Shown here piece after piece: positions 26,401 through 59,245 of a stretch of 64,000 nt of DNA. The notes beneath the pieces are model-generated. The model was not told the origin of the DNA. It made no database searches and worked only from the letters and a program-made list of their open reading frames with translations. Source of the stretch: Scleropages formosus (taxonomy: Eukaryota; Chordata; Actinopteri; Osteoglossiformes; Osteoglossidae); contig NC_041806.1 of the NCBI RefSeq assembly GCF_900964775.1, positions 46,054,586 to 46,118,585 of the forward strand, in the 5' to 3' direction. The first letter of the stretch is position 1. The number at the start of each line of letters is the position of its first letter. Position numbers and translations under genes: made by a program.

Positions 26401-26689
26401 CCACCCCGCTGAGTTTGCCCCAAAAGAACATGTCGTTGAAGGCCAGAAACATGGCCCTGACGTCAGGGTTGGGGTCCAGCAGCTCCCACGACTCGTCCAC
26501 GATCGACAGGGGCCGCTCGGGGTGCAGAGAGCCGCCACCGGCGTACGGGATGATCCGGACCTCGTCTGGAGCCACTCGTCTCTTCTTGTTACTGCTTTGT
26601 TCAGAACTGGAGGAGGAGGAGGCCGACGCTTCCTGGTCGAACTGCTCCTGCAGCTGAAGAGCCAGCAGAAAGTCTTCGTCCATCATCAT
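22129..26689 (-). CDS. sprtn: SPRTN (Spartan), DNA-dependent metalloprotease
   Basis: Five exons: 26689-26373, 26057-25958, 25223-25095, 24240-23973 and 23036-22129 (1722 nt, 573 residues; human 489). SPRTN cleaves DNA-protein crosslinks at replication forks. The SprT active site HEMIH (143-147) with third zinc ligand H162 in DGHGPEF is intact; E144 is the catalytic Glu. A zinc-binding subdomain follows (HWWRCNGPC, then CGGTYIKIKEPENY). The last exon carries the SHP box for p97/VCP (PFSGKGFVLG, 284-293), a PIP-like box ending CDFFKR (505-510), and a C-terminal UBZ4 zinc finger with C552, C555, H567 and C571. The extra length relative to human lies between the N-terminus and the SprT domain and in the disordered C-terminal half. 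Three Met codons start the ORF. It shares a promoter with exoc8. Confidence 0.97.
23196..23295 (+). repeat. Tail-only SINE/LINE fragment
   Basis: GTCGCTTTGGACAAAAACGT followed by CTGCTAAATGAATAAATG, preceded by CTTAATGTAATGCATAAATT. It lies in sprtn intron 4. Confidence 0.6.
23391..23447. repeat. G-rich tract plus 40-nt poly(A)
   Basis: GGGGGGGAGGGAGGGAGG followed by an uninterrupted A run (23408-23447) in sprtn intron 4. In the transcript this reads as a U run followed by C-rich sequence. Confidence 0.85.
23470..23880 (-). mobile_element. L2-like LINE 3' end, in sprtn intron 4
   Basis: In reverse, about 23800-23690 encodes ELPLSLRTAEFLPGFKKGLR, the C-terminal end typical of L2-clade reverse transcriptase ORFs. 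A 3' UTR follows, with the tail ATCGCTTTGGAGAAAAGTGT. It is 5'-truncated, and a related copy lies at 41190-41530. Confidence 0.7.
25470..25862 (-). mobile_element. V-SINE-like element, in sprtn intron 2
   Basis: The reverse complement shows GGTTTGAATCTGGTTCAGTT (B box region), GTTTCCTCCCACAGTCCACG (central block), and GGGATAGGCTCCATACCACA near the 3' end. It is diverged. Confidence 0.65.
26106..26200 (+). mobile_element. SINE family B head fragment in sprtn intron 1
   Basis: CCAGCAGGTGGCGCAGTGGT followed by a degenerate continuation; the B box and tail are lost. Confidence 0.45.
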
Positions 26690-27289
26690 GCCGATGTTAG
26701 TGGAGAACCGCGACCAGCACTCTCCCCGAGCTTACTTTATGTCACTTCTGCGCCCGTTGGTGATAAAGTAAGGCTTTTGGGGCGCTTTCAAACGACAGCG
26801 ATACATTGTCTGTCTCTTCATTCAAGAAGCTTATTTTTGTTTTTACTTCATTTCCGGCCTAGGGAATTCTGGTATACCTTCCAATGCATTGTGGGATATT
26901 GTAGTCCTCTGCTGATTCCGTTTTGTGCTATGTCCAACTATGACATTACCCGAAGTAAATAATAAGTTATTTAGAAACAATATCACTGAAAAGTTATATT
27001 TTAAAAAAGTTTAACCATAAACTTAACTATTTATCTTTGTAAGATTTCTACAGTAAATAGCTTCTGAGACTGTGTTTTTATATTTTCTATCTCGCCTCTT
27101 TGAACAACTATGTTTGGCCAACCACTTGAAGCTCACGTGACGTGAAAGGGCGTAGCATTTCCTCCTTCCGACGCATAACGGATAGCCCAGAGCGGTGCGT
27201 TCGTTTCATTTGTTTCGGCTTTCTCAGGCGTCGTTCTCTAAAAAGGGACACTTGCAATCGAAGCTGACAGAAAGTAGAGGGGGTCGAAG
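26690..27289. promoter_or_regulatory. Shared sprtn/exoc8 bidirectional promoter
   Basis: 600 bp lie between the divergent start codons. On the minus strand 26905-26886 reads ACTACAATATCCCACAATGC, a near-consensus ZNF143/THAP11 site. A reversed ETS-type site (CCGGAAATG) lies at about 26849-26857. No TATA box is obvious. The pair is also head-to-head in human. Confidence 0.7.
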
Positions 27290-29344
27290 ATGGCAGACAC
27301 GGCGAACAGGCTGCGCAAACAGCTGGAGTCAGCGAATTTCGACCCGCAGAATTACGTGAAGCAGCTCTCCCAGCAGTCGGACGGCGACAGGGACCTGCAG
27401 GAGCACCGGCACAAGATCCAGACCCTGGCGGACGAGACGGCGCAGAGCCTGAAGAAAAACGTGTACAAGAACTACCGGCAGTTCATCGACACGGCCAGGG
27501 AGATCTCCTACCTGGAGAGCGAGATGTACCAGCTGAGCCACATCCTCACTGAGCAGAAGAGCATCATGGAGAGCATCACTCAGGCCCTGCTCTCGTCAGA
27601 CAAGGAGGAGACTGCTAAGGAGATGTTGGCTGCCTTCCCCAAGGAGACAGAAGAAGTCAAGCAGAGAACCTTAACAACACTCTTGGAGAAGGTGGAAGGG
27701 TGCAAGAATATAATGGAGACCCCTGGCAGGTACCTGGTGTACAACGGGGACCTCTTTGAGTACGACGTGGACCACATGGCCCAGATACAGAAGGTGCACG
27801 CCTTTCTGATGAACGACTGCCTCCTCATCGCCACTTGGCTGCCCAACCGCCGCGGGGCGGTCAAGTACAAGTACAATGCCCTGTACGACTTGGAGAGCTT
27901 TGCCGTTGTGAACGTGAAGGACAACCCTCCGATGAAGGATATGTTCAAAATCCTCATGTTCCCGGAGAGCCGCATCTTCCAGGCGGAGAACAGCAAGATC
28001 AAGAAGGAGTGGCTGGAGATCCTGGAAGAGACCAAGAAGAACAAGGTTGTGAAAGAGAGACACAAGAAGGAGGAGGAGGTGCCAAATTCGCCGGTGCGGG
28101 CAGACGTCTCCACTAACCCCTTCGATGAGGAGGAGCCTGTAGAGTCTGAGGAAGTGGTGGATTTGAGTATGGAATGGATACAGGAGCTTCCTGAAGACCT
28201 TGATGTGTGCATCGCGCAGCGGGACTTTGAGGGTGCCGTGGACCTCCTGGATAAACTGAACGAGTATCTGAAGGACCAGCCCGTGACCCAGAGAGTGAAG
28301 GAGCTCAGGGGGAAGGTGGACGAGCGCGTGCGGCAACTCACTGAGGTGCTCGTCTTTGAGCTCTCTCCTGACCGCTCGCTCCGCGGTGGTCCCAAGGCCA
28401 CCCGCCGTGCCGTCTCCCAGCTGATCCGCCTTGGTCAGTCCACCAAGGCCTGCGAGCTGTTCCTGAAGAACCGTGCTGCGGCCGTGCAGACAGCCATCCG
28501 CCAGCTGCGCATTGAGGGGGCCACGCTGCTCTACATCCACAAGCTCTGCAACATCTTCTTCACCAGCCTGCTAGAGACGGCCAAGGAGTTTGAGATGGAC
28601 TTTGCAGGCAATAATGGCTGTTACTCTGCGTTTGTGGTTTGGTCCCGCTCAGCTATGAAGATGTTTGTGGGCGCCTTCAGTAAGCAGGTTTTTGACAGTA
28701 AGGAGAGCTTGTCTACAGCAGCTGAGTGTGTCAAGGTTGCCAAGGAGCACTGCAAGCAGCTGAGTGAGATCGGTCTGGACCTCACGTTCATGCTGCAGTC
28801 CCTGCTGGTCAAAGACATCAAGGCTGCCCTCCAGAGCTACAAGGAAATAATCATTGAGGCCACCAAACACCGCAACTCGGAGGAGATGTGGCGGAGGATG
28901 AATCTTATGACTCCCGAGGCACTGGCCAAGCTGAAGGACGAGATGCGAAACTGTGGCATGGGCACCTTCGAGCAGTACACCGGTGATGACTGTTGGGTGA
29001 ACCTCAGCTACACGGTGGTGGCCTTCACTAAGCAGATGATGGCCTTCCTGGAGGAGGGCCTGAAGCTCTACTTCCCAGAGCTGCACATGGTGCTGCTGGA
29101 AAGCCTGCATGAGATCATCCTGGTGGCCGTGCAGCACGTGGACTACAGCCTGCGTTGTGAGCAGGACATGGAGAAGAAGGCGTTTATTCTCCAGAATGCC
29201 TCGTTCCTGCATGAAACGGTCCTCCCTGTGGTTGAGAAGAGGTTTGAGGAAGGGGTGGGGAAACCAGTCAAGCAACTGCAGGACTTGAGGAAAAGCTCCC
29301 GGCCGATGCGGGTCAATCCTGACAGCACTATGTCTGTGGTCTAG
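27290..29344 (+). CDS. exoc8: Exocyst complex component 8 (EXO84)
   Basis: Single-exon gene, 684 residues (human 725, also intronless). EXOC8 is one of eight exocyst subunits that tether secretory vesicles to the plasma membrane and an effector of RalA. The N-terminal Vps51/Exo84 helical region includes YVKQLSQQSDGDRDLQEHR and EISYLESEMYQLSHILTEQK. The PH domain spans about residues 147-252 (RYLVYNGDLFEYDVDHMAQI to IKKEWLEILEETKK) and contains the Ral-binding region. A linker with the acidic motif NPFDEEEP precedes the C-terminal helical Exo84 domain beginning DLSMEWIQELPEDLDVCIAQ. The protein ends RVNPDSTMSVV, as in human. The shorter length is largely explained by a missing Gly/Ala-rich insert near residue 105. 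The ATG context is AAGATGG. Confidence 0.98.
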   Translation: MADTANRLRKQLESANFDPQNYVKQLSQQSDGDRDLQEHRHKIQTLADETAQSLKKNVYKNYRQFIDTAREISYLESEMYQLSHILTEQKSIMESITQALLSSDKEETAKEMLAAFPKETEEVKQRTLTTLLEKVEGCKNIMETPGRYLVYNGDLFEYDVDHMAQIQKVHAFLMNDCLLIATWLPNRRGAVKYKYNALYDLESFAVVNVKDNPPMKDMFKILMFPESRIFQAENSKIKKEWLEILEETKKNKVVKERHKKEEEVPNSPVRADVSTNPFDEEEPVESEEVVDLSMEWIQELPEDLDVCIAQRDFEGAVDLLDKLNEYLKDQPVTQRVKELRGKVDERVRQLTEVLVFELSPDRSLRGGPKATRRAVSQLIRLGQSTKACELFLKNRAAAVQTAIRQLRIEGATLLYIHKLCNIFFTSLLETAKEFEMDFAGNNGCYSAFVVWSRSAMKMFVGAFSKQVFDSKESLSTAAECVKVAKEHCKQLSEIGLDLTFMLQSLLVKDIKAALQSYKEIIIEATKHRNSEEMWRRMNLMTPEALAKLKDEMRNCGMGTFEQYTGDDCWVNLSYTVVAFTKQMMAFLEEGLKLYFPELHMVLLESLHEIILVAVQHVDYSLRCEQDMEKKAFILQNASFLHETVLPVVEKRFEEGVGKPVKQLQDLRKSSRPMRVNPDSTMSVV

Positions 29345-29840
29345 AAGCAAAGGCCCCGTGTTGTAGGAATGTTTCACTGCAGTTGTGGCCCTTCGTTAGA
29401 TTACATTACTTTTTTTGGGCAGTCATTGCTCTGTTTCTGTATTTAATGCCCATCCTTTCTGTAAAATGTCAAACACCATGTCATGTTGAGATGTTACTGT
29501 TTCTACTTTGAATTAGATTGCGGCAATTATACTGTAATGCCGAAAAGGATAATGGCGTCAGGAGATATCACAGGGGTTAAATGTAAACTCAAGTATCCAT
29601 TCAGATCTGCAGTCTGTTTGGAGACCAGTTCTGAAGTCAAATTCTTCCCTGTGGTGGTTCCATTTCTCAGCAGAAAATACTGTGCAGATGGAGGAGAAAC
29701 AAATTCACATTATACTTCACCCATGCGATGTGTCACATTGCTGTCAAGGCTACACATTTCAGTTAACTGTTACTAGGGTATTCTATTGCTGTTAGTGCTT
29801 TGTGATTAAATCTGTGTAAATAAGTATAAAATCGGGCAAC
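29345..29840 (+). other. Probable exoc8 3' UTR
   Basis: Unique AT-rich sequence after the stop codon, with a poly(A) signal variant ATTAAA at 29805-29810. The UTR end is inferred. Confidence 0.4.
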
Positions 29841-30071
29841 ATCTTACTCCCGGTTGTAACTGCTTCATAACACTAGACTGTACACCCACTCCTTGTATTA
29901 CAGTTAATTTGTTCCATGAAATTATCCCATTAGACAAGTCCCCAGTGTGAGGAATTAAAAATGTGAACAAAAATTAATAAAAATATCAAAGTAAAAGGTA
30001 TTTTTATATATGAATAGACATTTTATATTTGTAACAAGTATTATTTATAGCTTTTTTAAAATGTTTTCATT

Positions 30072-30190
30072 CATTCATCCATCCATCCATCCATCCATCA
30101 GTAACTGCTTGTCTGGTGTTTCATGACTTCAGCCTACCCATAACCACAGCACATGAGGCAGGATACACCCTAGATGGAGAAATTTTGATA
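30072..30190 (-). repeat. (ATCC)n microsatellite with old V-SINE 3' end
   Basis: Five to six ATCC units, then CAGTAACTGCTTGTCTGGTG. This is the reversed end of elements that terminate in a GGAT run. Confidence 0.55.
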
Positions 30191-31114
30191 GTTTGCCTGA
30201 CAGGTCTGCTTGATCCTAGACTAAAGCATTATTTACACTTTTGTAAAGGATCTTCATGTTATAAAGTTTTTCTTATATGATTGAAATAACTGAATTAATA
30301 GTTCTATGGCTATAGTTGATTTTATTTTTAGGTTGAGATTTTCAGTGTGATAAGAAGCAAGATGTACGTATATAGTTGGTTTTGTTGTGTGAAAAGAGAG
30401 ACTGAAAGTGAAGCGACTGATACCACTGAGGGACAAACACTTTACAGGATTGAGACACCAAGTGTGTGTCTTGCAAATGATACAAGTATCATATAGAAAA
30501 AACACCTCTTGTCACAGTAAAATGACCATGTAATTGGCATGAATGCTGTTGTACAAAGTAATAACCCTGTTGTATGAAAAAGGTATACATTTTCATGGGT
30601 CATAGTAGCAATTTTTTTTTGTACAGTACACTTATTTGAGGGTTGAGTGAATATCCATCAATCCATCCATTATCAACAACCGTACATAAGCATAAGACGG
30701 ATTTGTGAAGATATCATGCAGTTGTGCCACTTTAAGCCTTTTTTAAATAATGGGAGAAATTAAAAAATAAATGATTGAAGAAAAATATATTTTCCTCAAA
30801 GATTCATTTCTCTTCGTGCAGTTAGTAACACATTGCTTCCTTTATTAGTAAAAAAAAAAAAAATCAATAAATCTCTTTATGTATGACCTTGCTATATTGT
30901 CTGTAAAAATATAGAAAGACGGATTTTGAAAAGCTTCTCATATTTTCACAGTAATCTTCTTAAAGGAATTCTTTTTGATGTACAAATAAAGAGGTTAAGA
31001 TAAAATATCTTAAGAGTTTAAATTCATAGCACACTAACAAAATGCTGCAGTTTTATTTTGCGCTTTTGCTTGTCAAATCGCTAAGCGGACATTCAGAATG
31101 TCGCTGGTGGTGTA

Positions 31115-31450
31115 AGTGGTGGCACGGTGGCACAGCTACCTCACAGCGCCTGGGTGGTACGAGAGGATGTGGGTTTGATCCCTGCTCAGTCTGTGTGGAG
31201 TTTGTGTGTTCTCCCTGTGTCTGTGTGAGTTTCCTCTGGGTGCTCTGGTTTCCTCCCACAACCCAAAGACAGGCTGTTCATGTTCACCCATAGTGTGTGA
31301 GTGACACTGATGTATGGATGAGTGAGCCAGTATAAGTAGTGTATCTCACAGTGTAAATCACAGCGGTGAATAAGGTGTGTGGGCTGATAACACTACATAG
31401 AGTACATTGGAAGTTGCGTTGGAGAAAAGACTGCTAAATAAACTAATTTA
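31115..31450 (+). mobile_element. V-SINE-like element
   Basis: Full order is visible: head GTGGCACGGTGGCACAGCTA, B box GGTTTGATCCC, central GTTTCCTCTGGGTGCTCTGG and GTTTCCTCCCACAACCCAAA, then GGTGAATAAGGTGTGTGGGC and the tail TTGCGTTGGAGAAAAGACTG. Confidence 0.8.
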
Positions 31451-33130
31451 AGTAATTATCATTAATCAGTCCTGTGAAGCTGAATGCTTTTGTCAGTTGC
31501 TCCACATTATGGTTCTTTGACAGTTTGCTTTACAGTGACGTCTCACATCAGAGTGACACCAGACAGTGTAGCTGAGAGACATTCCTCCGTTTTGTAACTG
31601 TCACATTCTCTGAAGCAGGATCACCAGCCATAGCTTTTTGTGCTTTTGAACGTAGATTCCTTGAAGGTTTCCAAAGATTTCCAAGTACTTTAGGGTCTGG
31701 TCTCCAGCTACTCTGGGTGTTGAGGGTTCTCACAAAGTAACAGTGAGTCTGAAGGAACAAAGTTAAAACATCTGACAGCAAGCAAGAAGCCCGCTGACAG
31801 ATACCACAAGGCCCCGTCAAGTGAATATTTCACATCTCGTTTTTTTGCTCATCTGTCTCTTGTAGTAACACTGTAGGTGTTAGTACACCACTGATCCGCA
31901 GTTCAAAAAAATCACCTTGAACCCAGATTCCTTCTATGTGTAGGTGGAGGTAAGAATTTTTCTTAAATGCATGAGGGAAGTGCCATGCAAGGTATGACAA
32001 TTAAACATACCGAATGTACGTACAGTAAATTTATTTTGATGTTTATTAATGTTATGCGGTAATATCAAAAGTTGTATTTTTAAAAATCTACACAGAGTTA
32101 AAAGTTACTGCTTGATAATTAGGCTCATACCTTAACTATTATAGGTATTTTGCTTTCAGCTGAGTTAATTTTAATGTCATCTTACAATGAAAAAGAAAAG
32201 AAGAGCAGTCTTTCTTGGATTGGAACTGATACAGTTTAATCTGAAACCATTTTTCTCCATCAGAGATATTACTTTTTCAATTTGTAGTCAACAATTTATT
32301 GATATTACACAAAGCACATGGAAAATCAATAATTAAATGTAAAATGATTTGTAACATCCACGAAACCGCCTTCCAAACACTCATAATGAAAGTTCTACGA
32401 CGACATAGAGTGTCACAGGTGAACTCTAATAAACCAAATTTTATAAAAGAAAGCCTTTAATGGCCTCAGTTAGTGCTGACAGATTATTTAAACTCAGAAG
32501 CTAACATATAAAGTGATTCTGTCGTCTTTATTTCGTGGATGCACATTCAGATATAATAAGGAACACAGCAGCTGCACTATAGTGTCCATTAATTTTAACA
32601 GCACATTCAGGCAAATGTTCACCAGGTCATTGATGAAGGCCCGTTATTGATTTCTAGCAGTGTCTTCTACATTTTATAATCAATTGATTTCGGTATGTCT
32701 TCAGTTCTTGCTTTCAATTCTATCACCATATGCTTAAAATATGCTGGATGATATGATATAACTGATATCTGCAGAAAAAATACATGTTCATTTATTTTCT
32801 GTCGCAGACACAAAATTATATTCTTATTTCATGAGTAGATTCAACTCTGCTTCTGAAAAGAGGACAAAAAAGCAAGAAAAAAAATCACTTTTGGGGGATT
32901 TTAAACTCCTGTAAATCTGATCTTGAATTAGACTGAAAATTTATATTTAGATATTATGTAAAAATAAATCTGGTGAAGTCGCCGAACAGTTGAAAAAGCC
33001 AGCACTAAAACCTATTTTCATGCTTTCCTCCTTCATGTTTGTTCAAACGATCCCTGATGAATAATTCATTTCAGTTTGACGCTCATGTGTTCATGACAAA
33101 AATAAATTTGTATTGTTGCCCACAAGACGG

Positions 33131-55725
<22,595 letters not shown>

Positions 55726-56367
55726 TCCGTCAAGGAATTCTGGGACACAAGGTGTCATATCGTTGTCAGCAGAGCAAGACCCCGACTCACCCCGCAACCC
55801 ACCAACGATGTCCCGCATCCTGGCCGATCGATCCCCGCCGTCAAAGCTGCCCTTATGTACAGAATTACAACATTATCAGTAGTATTATTTTTTTAGTCCT
55901 GAATGGTAAAACAGCTGAGTGTGTGACATGTGTACACATATTTAATTTTGTACAGTATGTTTTGTGACGATAATTCTCGTAGGGCACCGTCAAGGGCATG
56001 CCCCACGGACAACTGTGATTACCTTCAAGCGACTCGCGCGACAGCAGTTACGGCGCGGCCTGTGGCTCGTACTTATCTCAGGTTAGTCAGTACGGTCTGT
56101 GTTGTGCTCAGCGTCTCTGTGCTACCGAGACCTTTTTAGAAAACAGGATCTTGCTGTAAGGTCCCGCAGGACATCTCCCCACGCGGGACGTTCTCTGTCC
56201 AACTTTCCAGTAAACGCTCAGAGGCCGAGCAGCTGTTAGATGACCAAACCCCTTAACTGCGGTACCACGAATGCAGGCACTCTGTGAGTTTACTTCTTAC
56301 ATTCCTGCTGATGTCTCAGCTGCGATCCCCCTTCCTGATTTCACCAGTGAGAAGATGGGATACGGGG

Positions 56368-56573
56368 GAGCGTGGTGGCGCAGTGGGTTGGACCGGGGCC
56401 TGTGCTCCCATGGGTCTGGGGTTCAAGTCCTGCTTGGGGTGCCTTGCAATGGACTGGCATCCTGTCCTGGGTGTGTACCCTCATGTCCTGAGTTGCTGGG
56501 TTAGGCTCTGGCTCCCCGCGACCCTGTATGGGACAAGTGGTTCAGAGAGAGAGAGAGTGTGTGTGTGTGTGTG
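56368..56573 (+). mobile_element. SINE family A, diverged, in the trim67 3' region
   Basis: Head GCGTGGTGGCGCAGTGGGTT, B box GGTTCAAGTCCTGC. The CCTCCCCCTCCGG segment is deleted. The tail passes through GA into TG repeats. No clear target duplication. Confidence 0.82.
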
Positions 56574-58886
56574 AATATAGGATATGAATAAAGAGACGGA
56601 GGGGGCGACAGTGTTGCCAGGCTGTGAGCGACACAGTGCCACCGAGGGCCCTTCCCGAAGTCATAAACGCGACCCACTTTTACAGCCTCCTTTCGGAACG
56701 CGAGCGGACTCCACGAGGGGCACGTCGCACACCGCGGAAAGGCTGCCTGCCGGTTAAGTACGCCTGGTCCCGGCACCAGACCCGTGACGGTAGCCTGGGG
56801 CTCCGTCCACACTGTGAGGCATGATGAGTATTTACATTTTTTAAAAAAATCCTGTAGCTTTTTCCCCCCCATATGTTATCCCATTCAGGGCTCAATTATT
56901 AGCCCAAATATGTTTTAATGATCAAAGCGTCATTTTAAAAGGTTACTGTAAAAGGAGTAGATATTTGACGTTGTATATGCATGTTACACTGCTGTAAATA
57001 CAGACACGGAGCCCAGAGGACTGCCGTGTCCTAAGCATGATCTTTAAATTAACTTGTTCCTCTTGTAAATATTACTCAATTACCCCTTTGTAGGTGTCCT
57101 CTAGGGATGTTTAGTCATCACCCCCCCCCCCAAAGTACTTCCTCTAGAGTTTGAAATGAAAACTGCAGGACCAAACATCATCTCCCAACACGTTACCGCC
57201 AACCTACCGCGTGAAACGGAGAGCTCTGTAATAAAAGAGCTTTGTTAGCGTTCAAATAAGACATCAGTGTTACAACAGGCCTATGAGCAACGTTGCGAGC
57301 TGATCACATTCTTGGAAAATCTGTTGTAGTGTAAAAAGTGGCGAAAGAGCATGTTCTATTTACGTATCTAAGTGTTGAACATAAGTAACTTATTACCCCC
57401 TAGAAACAATGTGTCACCTTTTGAAAAAGTTTTCACGAAGCCTGTTTTTCTTTTGTGATTTAAAAAAAAAAAAAAAAAGGAAGTTAACCGAATTCCCTGT
57501 TATGTGTACTTTGAAGAATGTTACAACTAAAGTGGGGCTATGTGCTGGTAAAAACGGCGAGTTACGAATCATGCTTGAAAAAGCGTACTGTACCTTGCTG
57601 AAGTGGACATTTTTTGTATCAAGCGTACCAAAGTTGTTTCGTGCTCACAAAAACTGACTTGCAGTACTGTAAGAGGACCACAATTGACAGCGCAGCCGAG
57701 ATCAGCGCCGTTTCGCTTTAACGGTCCGCGTCTTGGGCTTCTCCAGCTCCATACAGCTGTTTACAGATGTTTACTCTGCCCTGTTTATCAACTACTGAAT
57801 TTATTAGGCTGGTACGTTTTAAATCGTCTCTTTCGCTGAGTGTACAAAATAGCTCCATAAAGATCACGCTGTAAATTAAGTCATGCCAAAATAATAATGT
57901 CAAACAGAGTAGTTCACTCTCGTGCATCTATGGCGCAAGGCTAGAATGTGCCGACTGCACGCCGACTTAACGCAAAAGGGAAAAGTGCCTGTGAGTGGCG
58001 TCCACATGAAACTGTCCCCTTTCGCGAGGCGAGGCGTGTCCGTTTACCGCAGTAAGAGAACAAGAAGAGAAGAGAGCCTCCGCTGCTGCTCAGCAGCGTC
58101 GAACCCGAACACGGTAAAAAAAAACGCCCACAGTACTTTCACTCCCTCTTTAAGCGTCACGCAGAGGTGCGTTTGGCTCACAGTTACATTCCGACGCGGT
58201 AACCTGCTTTTCGAATGTGAACCAAAATCAACCAAACACGGTGCTAAAGAGAATCGGAGCCCGATGAAAACCTGTCACTCGCACACTCTGGGACTGACGT
58301 TTGACCTTTATATTCCACTCCAGTTACTTTTTTATACATACAAACACGTATGAACATAGTCAATCCAGACATGCAGCAGCGACGCCTGCTTTGGTTTACC
58401 GTCAACAGAAACTCGGAGACAAGCACACGGAGGGAGGGGGGGTCCGTCCTATGCCTCATCAGCGGAAAAACCAGCCTCCACTGGGACGGCCTGACCCCCT
58501 CCCCCCTCCAGGGAAAGACTCCCTGCACAACTGCTTTGCGTGTCCACCGCACCTGTGGACTGCGTGCGTTTCCTTCCGAATCCCCTGCTCCCCAAATAAT
58601 GTGAGCATTTTGTACCTTTTTGGTGGTTTGTATATGAAATGCATTGTAACTGCTGTTTTCATACAATATCGTGTAAAAGTACAGACACGCAATGCCTATT
58701 CCCCCTTTAAAAAACAAAAATTAATAAACTGTGATGACATGAAATTACTTGTTCGGTTCATTTGGGGCTTTCGGGGAAGAAGCAGCATAAACCTGGTTTT
58801 CGGTTTTCAAATGTTCGCTTTTTAACAAAGAAAAGTAAATAGGAGCTGCGACTCATTAAAAAGTTGGTAAATGCGAAGCTGTCTCC

Positions 58887-59087
58887 ACAGCTGGTAGCGT
58901 AGTGCTTAGAGCTGCGGCCTTTGGATCCAAGGTCACAGGTTTGAATCCCACCTCCGGCTGTAGCATCTTTGAGCAAGGTACTTACTGTAAATTGCTCCAC
59001 TAAAATTACCCCGCTGTGTAAAGGGGTACATAATTGGAGGTAACTTAACACTGTAAGTTGCTTTGGAGAGAAGCGTCAGCTAAATGT
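58887..59087 (+). mobile_element. SINE family B, full-length
   Basis: CAGCTGGTAGCGTAGTGCTT, B box GGTTTGAATCCCACC, TGAGCAAGGTACTTACTGTA, and the tail TTGCTTTGGAGAGAAGCGTC. Close to the family B consensus. Confidence 0.85.
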
Positions 59088-59245
59088 AATAAGTGTACAA
59101 CATCCCCGTGAACCGATTCTGCTTTTTCAGCCAGTATGCAGTGGGTTTGTGCAAACTGATACTTTAATATTAGACAATAAAATACACTGGTACACCAAAA
59201 ATATAGTACAGAATCTAAAAAAAAGAATTAACAATACTGTAAATC

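Larger units (their letters stand above)
29841..33130. other. exoc8-trim67 intergenic region
   Basis: About 3.3 kb of AT-rich sequence. It contains an (ATCC)n tract with an old repeat end (30072-30190) and one V-SINE-like copy (31115-31450). The remainder, notably 31.5-33.1 kb, shows no repeat I recognise and no plausible coding frame. Confidence 0.55.
55726..59245. other. trim67-C1orf131 convergent intergenic region
   Basis: Both genes end here. Candidate trim67 poly(A) signals are AATAAA at 56587-56592 and 57230-57235. For C1orf131 an ATTAAA lies in reverse at about 59163-59168. The region holds one family A SINE and one family B SINE. The rest (56.8-58.8 kb) is unique-looking with no recognisable protein frame; several frames of 140-175 codons overlap one another and are not convincing. 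Confidence 0.5.

Noticed and set aside
27580-29377. Minus-strand frames of 242-289 codons opposite exoc8
   Set aside because: Mirror frames of a long, codon-biased exon. The sense frame is full-length EXOC8.
57922-58825. 143- to 174-codon plus frames downstream of trim67
   Set aside because: No similarity, no splice or poly(A) support, and overlapping frames on both strands. Treated as noncoding or 3' UTR.
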